Positions 43,339 to 56,064 are shown, counted from the stretch's first letter. The stretch is 64,000 nt of DNA from Costus lasius (GCA_027563935.2 JANVAS020000231.1:17502001-17566000); one strand, 5' to 3'. The notes: a model not told the origin generated them from the sequence alone. A program made the numbers and translations.

Positions 43339-44715
43339 CTACCTGACAGCTTGGTCACTAGCATCACACATCAACTCAAAAGGTAGTGACCAGTCTGGGG
43401 GTTGAATTACTGGAGCATAAGTCAATGCCTCTTTGAGTTTTGAGAAGGCTTCCTCGCAATCCCTGTCAAAGCAAAACACAACATCTTTAGCAAGTAGATT
43501 AGTTAAGGGGCGAGCTATCTTAGAAAAGTCCTTAATAAATCTTCTATAAAAGCCAGTGTGTCCAAGAAAATTCTTGATCCCCTTCACCGAAGTAGGCGGC
43601 TTAAGATTCTCAATAACTTCAAATTTTGCTTTGTCCACCTCTATCCCTCTTTCAGAAACTAGATGCCCGAGGACGATGCCTTACTTGACCATGAAGTGGC
43701 ACTTCTCCCAGTTCAAAACTAGGTTCACCTCTTCACACTTCTGCAAAACCTTAGATAAATTAGACAAATAATGATGAAAAGAGGAACCATACACAGAAAA
43801 ATCATCCTTAAAAACATCCATGAAATCCTCATTAAAATCAGAAAATATGGCCATCATTGCTCGTTGGAAAGTGGCTGGGGCATTGCAGCAGTCGAACGTC
43901 ATTCTTCTGTATGCGTATGTGCCATAGGGGCATGTAAAGGTCATTTTCTCCTGGTCGTCTGGGTGGATAGGGATGTGGAAGAAACCTGAATAGCCATCCA
44001 AAAAGCAAAAGTAAGAGTTATGCGCTAATCTATCCAACATTTGATATATAAATGGAAGAGGAAAATGATCTTTTCGCGTAGCAGAGTTCAACTTCCTGTA
44101 GTCAATGCACATCCTATATCCTGTAATTGTGCGCATCAGTATTAGCTCGTTTGCTTCAGTCTTGATTACTGTGACGCCACCTTTCTTAGGTACAACATGT
44201 ACTGGACTTACCCAAGAGCTGTCTGAAATTGTATATATTACTCTAGCGTCCAATAGTTTGAGCACTTCTTTCTTCACCACATTCTTCATGTGCGTGTTGA
44301 GTCGGCACTGGAACTCCATAGAAGGTTTGTTGTTGTCTTCCAATAGGATCCTGTGCATGTAAATAGAGGGGTTAATCCCTTTTATGTCATCTAATGAATA
44401 GCCTATTACCTTCCTATGGAGACGAAGTTCATTTAGCAGTAACTTGGTTTGCTGCTTGTCCAACGCTGCACTGACTATCACAGGCTATGTAAAATTATCT
44501 CCTAAAAACTCATATCTCAAAGTGCTGGGCAAGCTCTTGAGTTCGATTTTTTGCCGCCCTTGATTCTACTGATTTTCTTCTTTCTTGTCATCCGGGCTTG
44601 CGTCAGCTTCCAAGAGTTCAACATATTTCTCAGCCTCTCCTTCATTATCTTTATCAACAGAGTTTGTTAGGTCAAGCTTCAATGGGTCTACTTCTTTCCT
44701 GAGGGATTCAACATC
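43339..44715 (-). pseudogene. Reverse transcriptase of element I, broken
   Basis: The region from the pol linker (LPSTLRYEFLGDN) through the reverse transcriptase. Motifs: CIDYRKLNSAT, FPLPFIYQMLDRLA, FCFLDGYSGF, and FKDDFSVYG, which keeps both catalytic Asp residues. Stops interrupt the frame at about 44482 and 43681 (after CHFMVK), and the connection domain with GFYRRFIKDFSKIARPL and CDASD continues in the same frame to 43339. Gag, protease and reverse transcriptase all lie in one frame, as in Athila elements with a single Gag-Pol. Confidence 0.85.
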
Positions 44716-45261
44716 CTACTTGGCTTTTTCCACAATGTCCACGCTGCAGTATGTACCTGCAAGAGAAGGTGTTTTCAAGGTGTCAGCTAGATCGAATTGA
44801 ATAATATTGCCACATATGTTCAAGGACAGTTTCCCATTCTTAGCATCCATGACACCGCCAGTAGTAGGAAGAAAAGGTCTCCCTAGAATGATAGGGAGCT
44901 TGTCATCCTCATCAATCTCCAAAATAATAAAATCAGCAGGAATAAAGTAATCTCCTACTTTAATCGGTATGTCCTCTAAACTATCAACTGGTTGATGTAC
45001 TGATCTATCTGTAAGCTGTATAGAAATATTAGTCGGTTGCAAATCCCCTAAGTATAGCCTTTTACATAGTGACAATTGCATGAGGCTAACGCTTGCTCCT
45101 AGATCGCACAGAGCTCTCTGAAAGGACATCTCCCCAATTTGGCAGAGTATGGAGAAACTGCCTGGGTCCTTAAGCTTCTGAGGGAGCTTGTTCTGAATGA
45201 TGGCGCCGCACTCCTCAGTAAGTGCAACGGTCCCTTGATCTTCCAGCTTCCTCTTATTCAA
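44716..45261 (-). pseudogene. Aspartic protease part of gag-pol, element I
   Basis: 181 codons. Active site CDLGASVSL, then LEIDEDDKLPIILGRPFL, the conserved protease C-terminal part. Just upstream, the usual linker between Gag and protease seems to have lost a stretch, and a stop lies at 45283. Confidence 0.82.
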
Positions 45262-45282
45262 TACTTCTAAAAACTTACTGAA

Positions 45283-46985
45283 CTACTTATCAAATTTAGC
45301 CTTGACAAGCCTTTGTGGAAAAGGAATCGGTGGCTTATATGCAGTCAGTCCAACGTAGGGCCGCTCTTCTTCGGCTGGTTTAGGTGTCACCGGTGTTGCA
45401 TCTGACTGTGGTTCCACAGGCTTGGTAGTCAACTCATCTATCCTGTCATCGGTCGACATCTTTGGATCCTCAAGTTGTTTTCCACTTCGAGTGGAGGTTG
45501 CATTGCAATGCTCCCTCGGGTTAACCTCTAGTTGGGATGGAAGCTTGCCTAGTGCTCTGGAAGATGAGCTAGCTTGCTGGGCTAGCTGACTCTCCAGCAT
45601 CTTGTTGTATGTCTTCAGGGAGTCTATCCAAGTCATCATAAGCTTTATCATGTCTGCCAGTCCTTCAAGTTGCTTGCTCAACTGTGAATTATTATTTGGC
45701 CTTGGCTGTGGTGGTGGCGCGTTGTACTTCCTTGCCTGAAATCCTGGTGGTCTGAAATTATTCTGTTGGGGCTGCCTAAAATTTCCTTGTGGGGGCTGGG
45801 CTTGCTGTAGTGGAACTTGTCCAGGTTGCATTAGTTGAATTGTTCGGTATGAGAAATTCGGGTGGTTGCGCCATCCTGGATTGTATGCGCTCGAATATGG
45901 ATTGTTGTTAGGGTTGAAATTTCCAACAGCATTCAATTGCTCAGAGTGGTTCGCAGTCATCTATCCATCTCCTGTCTGACAATCTACCCCTGCATGACCT
46001 GCAACTCCACAGACCTCACAAGAAATAGCGTTAACATCCATTGAATTAACAGACCAATAATCAATCTTTCTACTCAAATTGTCCACCTTTGCTGTAAGAG
46101 CAGTCAGAGAGTGAAGGTCATACTTACCTAGCTTCTTGGTCGATGTACCTCTCTCAGATGTCCATTGGTGATGGTTGATTGCCATGTCCTCGAGGAGATT
46201 CATTGCATCTTCAACTCTTCTATTCATTAAAGCACCACCTGCTGCTGTGTCTATTGTAAGTCTTGTGTTATAATCCAAACCGCTATAGAACGTTTGGATT
46301 AAGACCCAAGTCTCAATTCCATGATGTGGACACATTCTTTGGAGCTCTTTAAATCTCTACCAAGCCTCATATAAAGATTCTCCATCCCTCTGCATGAAAC
46401 TCATTATCTGATTCCACAACTGAATTATTTTGGATGGAGGGAAGTACTTAGAAAGAAAGGCTTGACAAAGCACCGCCCATGTTTTTATCGAAGTAGAAGG
46501 TAGCGTGTGCAGCCAAGCTCTCGCTCTGTCCCTTAAAGAGTAGGGAAACAATCGCAACCTAATAGCATCAGCAGACACACCGTTAATTTTCAGCATATCA
46601 CAATATTCTAGAAAAATAGAGAGATGTATGTTGGGGTCCTCAAGAGGAGAACTACGAAATTGGTTTTGTTGCACCATAGAAAGAAGAGCAGGTTTTATTT
46701 CAAAATTATTGGCCTCAACAGTGGGCCTAGCAATTCCTGATTGAAAACCATGAGCATAGGGAGTAGAATAATCCTTCAACGTCCTATTGTTATAATTGTT
46801 TCCCATTGCCTGAGGTACACGATCGTTGTTCACATCGAGCTGAATGTGATCTATCTGATCTTCTCCTCATGGATGGTTCATGTTTTCCTTCTTCTGAATT
46901 TGGATTTGCTTCCTTCTTGCCCTGAATGTGCGCTCAATCTCTGGATCAATGTCAAAGAATGTACCTGCCCTAGAACTTCATCGCA
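45283..46985 (-). pseudogene. Gag part of element I, with three in-frame stops
   Basis: One frame from about 46985 (FDIDPEIERTFRARRKQ) through the Gag domain. Stops: TGA 46867-46869, probably a CGA Arg codon before a CpG transition; TAG about 46357-46359, where Athila Gag has Glu after YEAW; TAG about 45961-45963. The zinc-knuckle region is reduced to CEVCGVAGHAGVDC (about 46010-45970). After it comes a Pro/Gln/Asn-rich tail. No start codon is assigned. Confidence 0.82.
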
Positions 46986-47125
46986 TAAAAGGGTCAGTCA
47001 AAATCTTAAAGTTCTAAGACAACAGACAAGTAGAGAGAAAGAAAATAGCAGTGCAAAAGCTTAAAAGAAAACTAACTAAAGCCTAATCTATAAATTCTCA
47101 GAAATACACTAGTATTAAATGTTGT

Positions 47126-47143
47126 TCCCCGGCAATGGCACCA
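47126..47143 (-). promoter_or_regulatory. Primer binding site of element I, tRNA-Asp type
   Basis: The minus strand reads TGGTGCCATTGCCGGGGA. The complement of the plant tRNA-Asp 3' end is TGGCGCCGTTGCCGGGGA. Both differences are CpG transitions. Confidence 0.82.
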
Positions 47144-47149
47144 AAAACT

Positions 47150-48644
47150 TGACACGTCCCGCAAGTGCACGTTTATGTCGAAGTAATATAAAAGATGTTG
47201 AATCCCACAGGGAACAAGGTTGAGTACTAGAAAATCCAAGTTTCAATAGCTAGGATAATCGAAATGGGGTTTTAGAAACTTAAATTGAAAACAATAAATC
47301 AACGCTACGTTGGTAGAGAATAAATATGAGAGTGATATCAGGGCTATGGTATCCACCACGCTGACGATCTTAATCGCGCATAAAAATATCAGTTATCTGG
47401 ATTTATGATTTTGCACAAGGAATCTATCCCTAGGGTGCCCTCTCTCGAGTGTACACCCTGGTGTTCGACTAAGACGATCTCCTACTCTCAGGGTGGATCG
47501 TTTTAGATGAACCCAATGAGTTATGTGGCAGATTATGAAACCCTTGAGCGAAGACCAAGCACTCTCATGTCAAGGTCTCACAAGTTTTACTAAGAGATTC
47601 CACCCCTACGATCCTCCTCTCGGTATGAATCGTAACGGCTTAAGCATGAAAGTACTTGGCCAAGGTAAAATCATGAGATATGCACATCAAAGTAAAATAT
47701 GGTCACAATAATATTCGAACAACTGAATTAAAATAAAAATTGCAATTAAGAATCGTCAACGTGCTTCAACCGAGCCCCGAAAAAGGGTTTACGCTACAAT
47801 CATCATTGAAACGCTCAAAATCTCTCTTTAAGGGGAAAGAAAACTACAAATAAGTGAATCTAAGGGGAAGGAGATGATGAACCAAGAGTATCCTGATGAA
47901 ATCGTGATGATTTGACGTCTCAATCTCTGAAAATCTCTGAAAATTGCCTCCTTGCCGTGTTCTTCTGCCCTCCACCACTTTGTGGCTTGATTCCTTGATA
48001 CTTAGGTCACAAAAATTGGGGCTTTTATATTCTACCCATTCTCCTTCGAATCAGCTTTTCATAGAATCCTTACTTGCTAAATTTGGATACCAAACGGGTT
48101 GGAAATCACTGAAAATCCGAGTAGAACTCGGAATCGCATCGCCTAGGTGGAAATCATGAGTGAACCCCGCCGGGTTCACTAGGCCATGATTCGCTCTGTG
48201 TAGTTTCGGCCGAAAGAAATACGGGTGAACCTCACCGAGTTCACCTGACCGTGATGTATTCTGGCCAATTATGACCGCTTCGCAACAGAGAGAAGCACAA
48301 GTGAACACCGCCGGGTTCACCTGGCCGTGCTTTTTCTCTGTGAAGAATTCTGCAGTCTAGTGAAAATGCTGGGGTTCACCTGGTCATATTTTTCATGCCA
48401 ACTCCGATTAAGCCCAAATTTGACATGTAGCTTCGTCTTTGTATAAGAAATCACCCTATGGCTTTAGAATCTTCAAAAAATGTCAAAATAGAGCGATTTT
48501 ACCAGAAATTCTACAAAAGCAGGAAAAAGTGAAGATTCCAAAGCTTTTAAGCAAATAAGCCTTTAAAGAGTATGAAAGTATCAAAATAAGCCTAGATTTA
48601 TCATGGAATATAAAGGAAACATACTATTAAAATGCAAGGCATCA
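47150..48644 (-). repeat. 5' LTR of element I
   Basis: 1495 bp, TGACACGTCCCGC...GCAAGGCATCA. It differs from the 3' LTR by many substitutions and indels. GGTGAACCC palindromes at 48159-48180, 48223-48244 and 48300-48321, plus a half unit at about 48369. Confidence 0.93.
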
Positions 48645-49050
48645 CCTAATACCTTGCCGTAGTTGGGAGGTAATAACGATTGTTATTGAGCATGTCACGA
48701 CCCATATGAGAGGGTCAACAGACAGACAGAGGATTTGCCCCTTCATAAGGTAAGCTTGATATCCATGGAGCTCCTCTATGGTTCTATGACTGAAAGTGTA
48801 TCGCTATACCCAGGTGAGAACCTGATTTAGTCATGACCATGTGATTGGAAGAAAACAAGTGATAAAACACTTGTGTAACCGGATATCAGTTCAGCAAAGA
48901 GACTATAATGCATCTGTACCTAGTTGCGATGATGGGGATGTCGATAGTGATATCCATTCCGAAGACTTGGGTTGCAGCGATGCACTGCTAGGTGCCACTC
49001 ACTACTTGTGGTGACCTTGGGTCAGCACTGCCAACGTTAGAGGAACCTAC
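48645..49050 (+). repeat. 5' LTR of F, middle part
   Basis: Starts with the right CCTAA duplication of I and continues the alignment with K. It ends with CCTAC (49046-49050), the left target duplication of K. Confidence 0.9.
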
Positions 49051-50978
49051 TGTTGGGAAACCCCGGGGACATTTTACAATTTTTCAGAGTCATAGACATA
49101 CATACATACATTGCATAGCGGAAGAATGTCCCCGAAACAGGCCGGTCCCAAAAACCCAGTGAAGATCGCAAGCAAGAGAGTCGACACGATGAGTTAGGAA
49201 ATACCTTAAGAGCGATTTGGAGTGATGCCGATGCAGGCGCCCAAGTGTGCGCCCTCTGCAGTCTCACACACACGGATCTCTTGAGTTCTCTTCTTCCACG
49301 CCCAGTGCTAGCCTCGGGAAGAAGATCCAAGCCTTAGGGAGATGCTCCACTTCACTTGCGCCACCAAGAGGAAAGGATGCGCCAGGAGGAAAAAGGAACC
49401 AAGCCAAGCCGCCAAGCACCAAAGCTCCTTGCGCCAAGAGGAAAGGAGGGAGAAGCTTGCGGCTAAGGAAGAGGAAGTTGCGCCCTTGCTCCTAGCTCTC
49501 GCCTCTCTTCTTGTGTTCACGCCTCCATTGATTGATCATCTTAAGAGGGGGAGGGGGCTAGGGTCACATATATAGGACAAGAGGCGATTAAGGGAAGGGC
49601 TAAGATCATGACAAGTGTAGGGCTAGGATGAGGAGGTTTGAGACAAGGAAAGTCTCCAAGACTTTACCATAAACTCCATTCAACCTATCCATAATTGCCC
49701 AAGTACCATATCAGCCCAAGACATGCCTTAGAGGCATTCATATCATCAAGGGAGAAGGGCTAGGCGCCAATTGCTTCCTTAATGAAGCAATTTTGCCACC
49801 CAAACCCCATTATACCCCTTAGGCGCCAATGAGGTTGGGCTTCTCCCCATTATACCCTTTTAGCCTCTTATCTCTTCATGAGAACTTGTTATTGGGCCTC
49901 ATTGGATAATGAGCTAGCCCAAACTCCATTACATGGGTTGATTAAGCACTTGGATCCAATCCAATGCAACCCTAATCCACATGTGACCAATCATGGTCAA
50001 ATATGGGTCAACCTGCCAAAAATGAAGTTTGGCTCTAATAACATTCTTCCATATCATCAGGCCCATTGGCGCTGATGAAATCTCCCAATTAGATCCGAGT
50101 TATACAATAACTCGATCATAAGGCTTCCCGATCAATACGAGAATTCAAGTATCAAGGTGTGCGACCATGTAGGTTCCTCTGACGCTGGCAGTGCTGACCA
50201 AAGGTCACCACAAGCAGTGAGTGGCACCTAGCAGTGCATCGCTGCTACCCAGGTCATTGGAATAGATATCGACATCGACATCCCCATCATCGCAACTAGG
50301 TACAGATGCATTACAGTCTCTTTGCCGAACTAATATCCGATTGGACAAGTGTGTCACCACTTGTTTTCACCCAATCACATGGCTATGACTAAAATAGGTT
50401 CTCACCTGGGTATGGCCATACACTCTCAGTCATAGAACCATAGAGGAGCTCCATGGATATCATACTTCCCTAAGGAAGGGGCAAATCCTTTGTCTGTCCA
50501 TTGACCTTCTCACATGGGTCGTGACATGCTCAATGACAACCGTTATGACCTCCCAACTACGGCAAGGTATTAGGTTGTATCAAAGCAAGTCCCTAACCAT
50601 ATAGAATGATCAATGACCTCAAGTCAAGGGATCAATGCATCTCCTGGCACTTGTGAGGATAACTCATGACACCAAGTCATAGCCTCACAGCGGGTCTATC
50701 CAGTATATCCTCCAATGATATACCCATGTGTCTGCGTCATAACCTGCCCACATACCAGTCTCACAAGTACCATAGTTGTCCCATATCCACTAAGGTACAT
50801 CGACTGGGGACTATAGTACGAGCACAGATCCAATCTGTCTCCAGGGACATTATCATGTTAGTACATATGCGCAGATGTAAACAAACATAAATAACGACAA
50901 TGCCAGAATGATATAAATATCAAAGTCAAGTAGTACATAAGTTTACCAAAACTAGGTCCTAGGGCATATACACCAACA
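49051..50978 (-). mobile_element. Solo LTR K of family Copia-2
   Basis: 1928 bp, TGTTGGGAAACCCC...ACACCAACA on the plus strand, opposite in orientation to F, flanked by CCTAC (49046-49050, 50979-50983). It aligns end to end with the LTR of F and has no internal region, so it is a solo LTR left by LTR-LTR recombination. A donor-like AAG|GTATTT is near 49205 in sense. Open frames inside it are not supported as genes. Confidence 0.9.
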
Positions 50979-52255
50979 CCTACAGGGTCGCACACCTTGA
51001 TACTCGAGTTTTCATATTGATCGGGTAGTCTTTAGATCGAGTTATTGGATAACTCGGATCCATTTGGGAGATCTCATCAACGCCAATGGGCCTGATGAGA
51101 TGGAAGAAACTTATTAGAACTAGCTTCCATTTTTGGCATATTAACCAATTAACCATAGCTAGCCTCATTTGACCTTGGGTTAAGTTGGATTGGATCCAAT
51201 GGCTTAGTTAATATGCATAATGGACTTTGGGCTTGGCCCATTGTGTAGTTGGGCTTGCTAATAAGTTGTAATTAAGAGATATGAGGCAAAAAGGGTATAA
51301 TGGGGAGATTTATATATCATGGGCGCATGAGGAATCCTAGTTGGACTAGGATTGGTGCATTTGACATATTAGGTATCTTCAAGTGATTAAATTGGATTGA
51401 GATTTGATCTAATCACTAAAAATATTAATTGATGTTTGATGGGGTGCAAGTGGTCTAATTATTAATATAATTAGGAGTCATAATTGGATTAGGACTTGCG
51501 CCCAATACCCCATTAGGAAACTCCTAATTTGCCTTGACTTGCACTTGGCGAATAGATGACGAGTTTGATTCTTTAGGAAATTGTTGGGCGCTTGTGGCAT
51601 TGGCAGATTAAGGCAAGGCCTTGGCGCAATTAGAATTAAGGATTTGATCAATATTATTGATTAAATAAACTCCTTAATTCAGACCCTAATCGCCAACTCT
51701 TTCCTAGAAACGCTAATTGCCTCTTATTTTTATTTAAGGGATCCTAGCCGCCCCCTGTTAGTGTTACATTCCTTGGAGGCGTGTAGAACAAGAGGGGCGA
51801 CAATCCATGGAGAGCTTGGAGCTCTTCTTCTTCTTCCATCAAAGGCCGAAGTCTTCTTCCTTCCCTTCCTCTCTTGGGCGCAAAGGAACAAGAAGGCTTG
51901 TGGCGTTCCCTTATGCTCTTCCTCCTTGGCGCATCCCTCCTTGGTGGTGGCACAAGTTGATTAGAGGAGTCTCCTAAGGCATGGATCTTCTTCCCGAGGC
52001 TAGCACTGGGCGTTGAAGAAGAGGACTCGAGGAATCCGTGTGTGCGAGACTGCTGAGGGTGAACACTTGGGCGCCTTCCTCGACATCGGCTTCTCATTGC
52101 TTAAAGGTACTTACTATCACATCATGTCGACCCCCTCGCAAGAGATCTTCACTGGGTTTTTGAGACTGGCCTCAGGGATATTCTTCCACTGTGCAATGTA
52201 ATATGTAATATTATCTCGGTGAAAAATTGTAAAATATCCCCGGGGTTTCCCAACA
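50979..52255 (+). repeat. 5' LTR of F, last part
   Basis: Resumes with CCTACAGGGTCGCACACC and ends GGGGTTTCCCAACA. The assembled LTR is about 2.1 kb. A donor-like TTAAAG|GTACTT is at 52106/52107. No gene is supported. Confidence 0.9.
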
Positions 52256-52256
52256 A

Positions 52257-52268
52257 TGATATCAGAGC
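52257..52268 (+). promoter_or_regulatory. Primer binding site of F, one mismatch
   Basis: TGATATCAGAGC, one base from TGGTATCAGAGC, right after the LTR. Confidence 0.88.
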
Positions 52269-53920
52269 TACTTGCGAGCCTCGAACGATGTTCTTTCATG
52301 CTTTTCATGCTCATATGCCATGTTTCAATTTTTGGAAAATTGCATGATCACATGACACATGTTTTTCTTTAAGTAGAAAAATTATGGGTTTCTTGTTGCT
52401 ATCCTCTAATCAATTTCTTTTGTGATTTTTGGATTATTTTTATGATTGATTTTAGATCAAAAGGCACACGTAGTTTTGTCAAATAGGACAGGCATTGTGT
52501 CTTCGGACTGGCCGGGTCTCTTGATTTGACAAAAACTGCCAGCTGATAGGATCTATGAAATCGTCTTGAAAATTAATCACACATAACCAAAAAAATTTGT
52601 GATAAGAAGATGAGGAAAAGAAACTTGTTTTATGAAAAAGTAAAATTTTAGATTTTATGTTTTTCATAAGCATGTAGAATTGCATGAGTATGTACTTGTT
52701 TGTGCATGATGTTGTGGTCATGAGTCAAGCCCCTTAGCATGCCTGTGATGTTTCCTTGTTAGGCCTGCGTGCCGCTTTTCTTTTTTCTTTTAACTAAGAA
52801 GAAGATTAGGGTGGCGCATCTACTTGGAGCATGGTGCATGCTTGCTTGGTTGCTCATCCTTGCCTGATGGCGCAACAAGCATCAATGGTGGCGTAAGAGG
52901 GCATGGCCAAGCCTCCTTTGGTTTTTGAGCTAGCTATCTTGGCCCCTTGCATGGTGGCGCACCTTCCTTGGAGGAAGACCATGGCATTGGCCGAACCTAT
53001 GAGGATGCTTCTAAAGTGTACCTCTAGGGTTTGAGAGCTAAACCATGGAAAGGAGGACCTTGGAGCCAACCTTGAAGAGCAAGCTAGGGTCGGCTAGGCT
53101 AGGTCTAGTTTTGGGGGCTTGAGTCCTAGGTCAAGAGTTGAACCTCCTTTTGGCATGGGTTGGTTCAATATCTTGAATGGGCTATGATCACATCATCCTT
53201 TTATTGTTTTCTTTACAAAAGCTAAGGCATGCCTGTGATGTTTTATCGTTATGTTATCACTATTGGATTGCATGCCTGTAATGTTAGACATAAGACAAAA
53301 CTGAGTTTATGAGACCTCAAAAACCCTCGATCAAAATATCAAGTCTTGCAGCTTTCTAACGCATAGCCCTCATCAAACAATCGATCAGTGGTATTGTGAA
53401 CTATTTCCCACCCTCGTGGGACACACCCACTTATCTTTAGAAGGTGTGTGGTGACAATGGTTTCCCCAGTCCAGTTTTAACCTGGGCGCGCATTCGCAAG
53501 GAAACTCATTGGCCCTAGGCATAATGGTTAGGAATGGACTTGACTAGATTTTCTTATGTGCTGGGCACATGATGAAACTCTATAGGTAACCTTGAGAGGT
53601 TAAGGTTTCATGCTGTATCCAGCCCTCGCTGGACATGAAATGACTAGACTGTCTCAACAAGGGAGTTGCTTGGAGCAACCGGCCAGTGTGCCCACCTTAA
53701 GAAGCATGGGTCACTTTGTGCATCTCATCCCACCCTCGTGGGACGCGAAGCCTAATGTTGAATAAGGATCCCATCTCACTAGGAAATTTTAAATTTCTTG
53801 ATTGACTTTGTGGGTTGTGAATTCGATTAAAAATAGTGGGAGCCATAACCATTTAAAACAAGTCCAGTTTAAATGATTCGAAATAGTATTAATCTGCTGA
53901 TTCTTGGTTGTTGCAGAATA
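52269..53920 (+). other. 5' leader of F
   Basis: 1.65 kb without a supported gene. It contains GGCCTGCGTGCC (52762-52773), repeated GCATGCCTGT(G/A)ATGTT strings (about 52738, 53227 and 53271), and an acceptor-like TTCTTGGTTGTTGCAG ending at 53916, four bases before the gag ATG. Confidence 0.7.
52762..52773 (+). other. Shared hairpin motif in the leader of F
   Basis: GGC-CTGCGT-GCC, the same hairpin and orientation as in Copia-1 leaders and the LTR of E. Confidence 0.5.
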
Positions 53921-54625
53921 ATGGCTGTGGATAATGGCAGATGGTCACTGCGATCTACCCTGGAAAGGGATAAGTTGGTTGGATCCAACTTACTGGATTG
54001 GTATATGAACTTGAGAAATGTGGTCAAGCTCGAGAGGAAGCTCTATGTCCTTGAGCAGCCAATTCCTGAGCCACTTCCATGCTCGGTCTCAGCGGCTGAG
54101 AAGGATGCTTATGATAAGCATCAGGCTGATACTTAAGAGGTTACTAATTTGATGCTAACCAACATGTCGCCCGAATTAAGAGGGCAATATGAATCTAAGA
54201 GTGCCTCTTATAATATTTCTAATATAAGGCAGCTCTTTGATGAATTGGTTGAGCTCAACCCTCCTAAAGTAGACATTCAATGTGTCGAGCTGAAAAGCTT
54301 AACTAAGACATTAAAGATAAAGCTAGAAAGAGTCAGGAATAACAAGTGCTACTCATGTGGAGGACCACCTCACAAGATAAAGGACATAGTGCGACTTCAG
54401 AATGAGAAGAAGAGAAGTAGGGCTTCGTCTTCATGCTCAGGTATTTATGTTACTGAAGTCAACCTTTCTACTTCTATAACATGGGTATTGGATACCGCAT
54501 GTGGAGCTCATATTTGTACAAATATGCAGGGGCTCAAGAAAAGTAGATCGGTACAAGCCTGGAGAGATAGACCTACGAGTTGGAAACAGGGCACAAGTTG
54601 CTGCTATTGCTGTAGGAGTTTTTGA
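53921..54625 (+). pseudogene. Gag and protease part of F, deleted and broken
   Basis: ATG at 53921 opens a Copia Gag related to that of Copia-1 (RSTLERDKLVGSNLLDWY). A TAA at 54134-54136 ends it. In the next frame segment most of the Gag core is missing (an internal deletion after about 54240), and the zinc knuckle is damaged (CYSCGGPPHKIKDI lacks the last Cys). The protease site LDTACG is present, then a frameshift near 54540 follows. Confidence 0.8.
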
Positions 54626-56064
54626 CTCTCTCCCTACTTTTTGGACTTCTATTAGAACTAGATCATTGCTATTTTGTACCTTCACTTACTAAAACATTGT
54701 ATCCATTCCTTGCTTGGCAAAGAAAGGATTTAAGTTTGAAATAAAGAGAACTCTTGTTCTTTTGCAAACATGTTTTATGAAAAGGGTACTTTGTGCAATG
54801 GATTATATGTCTTGGACATGGATAGTTCTATTTGTAACATAAATAACAAAAGGATCAAACATAGTGGTTTAGTTGGTGATTTCCTATGGCATTGTCGATT
54901 AGCCCATATAAACAAGAATCACATCCAACAACTTCATATAAATGGGTTGTTAGATTTAAGTTCCTTGGAGGAATTTGATACTTGTGAGCCTTGTTTATTA
55001 GGGAAGATGACAAAGGCACCCTTCACCAAGATCGGTAAGAGGGCAGGAGGGTTATTGGATCTTATACACAGTGATGTGTGTGGGCCATTCAATAAGCAAG
55101 CCAGAGGAGGACACAACTATTTCATTACATTTATTGATAACTTCAGTAGATATGGTTATGTCTACTTGATGAGACATAAACCTGAATCCTTGAGAAATTC
55201 AAGGAGTTCAAAAAATGAAGTAGAGAACCAGCTTGGTGGATCCATTAAAGCTCTTCGATCAGATCGTGGTGGAGAATACCTGAGCAGTGAGTTCTTTGAC
55301 TATCTGAGAGAGTGTGGGATCCTATCCCAACTCACTCCTCCTGGAACACCTCAATGGAATGGTGTGTCTGAAAGGAGAAATCGAACCTTGTTGGACATGG
55401 TTTGGTCTATAATGAGTCATGCAACTCTACCTCCCTCATTTTGTGGGCATGCACTTGAGACAACTTCTATCATACTGAATAATGTTCCATCTAAGAGTGT
55501 CTCAAAGATTCCATATGATGTATGGAGTAGGAGACGCCCTAATCTGTCTTTTATCAGGATCTGGGGATGTGAGGCTTATGTCAAACGTCAGGATTCTAGC
55601 AAGCTATAACCTGGATCTGATAAATGAGTGTTTGTGGGGTACTCTAAGGAAACTAAGGGTTACTACTTCTATGTTCCCACCGAGAACAAAGTTTTTGTTG
55701 CTCGAGGCTGTCTTTCTATAGAAAGAATTTCTCATGAAAAAAGTCAGTGGGAGGAAGTTTGACTTGGACGAGGTCCAAGTGCAACCACAAGACACAGAGA
55801 TGGAACTTGAGCCACCTACACCGGTTGCTGGGAAACCTGAGGCTCAGACATAGGCCCCACGTAGGTCTGGGAGGATTCGTCATGCACTTGAGAGGTATGG
55901 GTCGCTGCCGACCCAATACGACGGGATCTTCATCACTGAGGATGAGCCCAGGACCTATGATGAGGCGGTCAGTGGACTGGACTCCGAGAGATGGCTTGAC
56001 GCCATGCGATCCGAGATGGATTCCATGTCAGCTAACCAACTCTAGGATTTGGTTAAGTTGCTTG
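54626..56064 (+). pseudogene. Integrase and linker part of pol of F, broken and cut by G
   Basis: An open stretch from 54770 to 55609 covers the integrase zinc-binding region (HCRLAHINKNHI, CEPC) and the whole catalytic triad (SDVCGPF, RSDRGGEY, GVSERRNR). After 55609 the reading is disturbed by stops and frameshifts, but YSKETKGYYFYVP-like and SGRIRH, DEAVSGLDSERWLDAMRSEM segments can be followed to just before the reverse transcriptase, where G begins at 56065. Confidence 0.85.

Larger units (their letters stand above)
36844..48644 (-). mobile_element. Athila-type Gypsy element I, old
   Basis: 11.8 kb on the minus strand with TGA...TCA-ended LTRs, CCTAA duplications (36839-36843, 48645-48649), a tRNA-Asp-type primer site, gag, protease, reverse transcriptase, RNase H, integrase and a further ORF after pol. 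Athila identity rests on the gag (FMQRDGESLYEAW, CPHHGIETW), the protease (CDLGAS), the GEDQID-type leader, the primer site and the CTTGAGGACAAGC tract before the 3' LTR. The LTRs differ at many positions and in length (1442 and 1495 bp), so it is much older than D and E. Every gene is broken. Confidence 0.93.
36421..56064 (+). mobile_element. Copia-2 element F, old, carrying nested insertions
   Basis: Plus-strand Copia element of a second family. Its 5' LTR starts TGTTAGTGTATATGCCC and is in three pieces (36421-36843, 48650-49050, 50984-52255) because of Athila element I and solo LTR K. Then primer site, leader, degenerate gag-pol, cut at 56064 by copy G. The rest should lie beyond H, right of the window. 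Confidence 0.88.

Noticed and set aside
37811..48321. A CRISPR-like array from the regularly recurring GGTGAACCC units
   Set aside because: Units are palindromic, irregularly spaced and lie in plant retrotransposon LTRs; there are no cas genes.
49247..49575. Open frames in K that might encode a basic protein
   Set aside because: They lie wholly in a solo LTR, overlap in several frames, and the corresponding LTR of F does not keep them.
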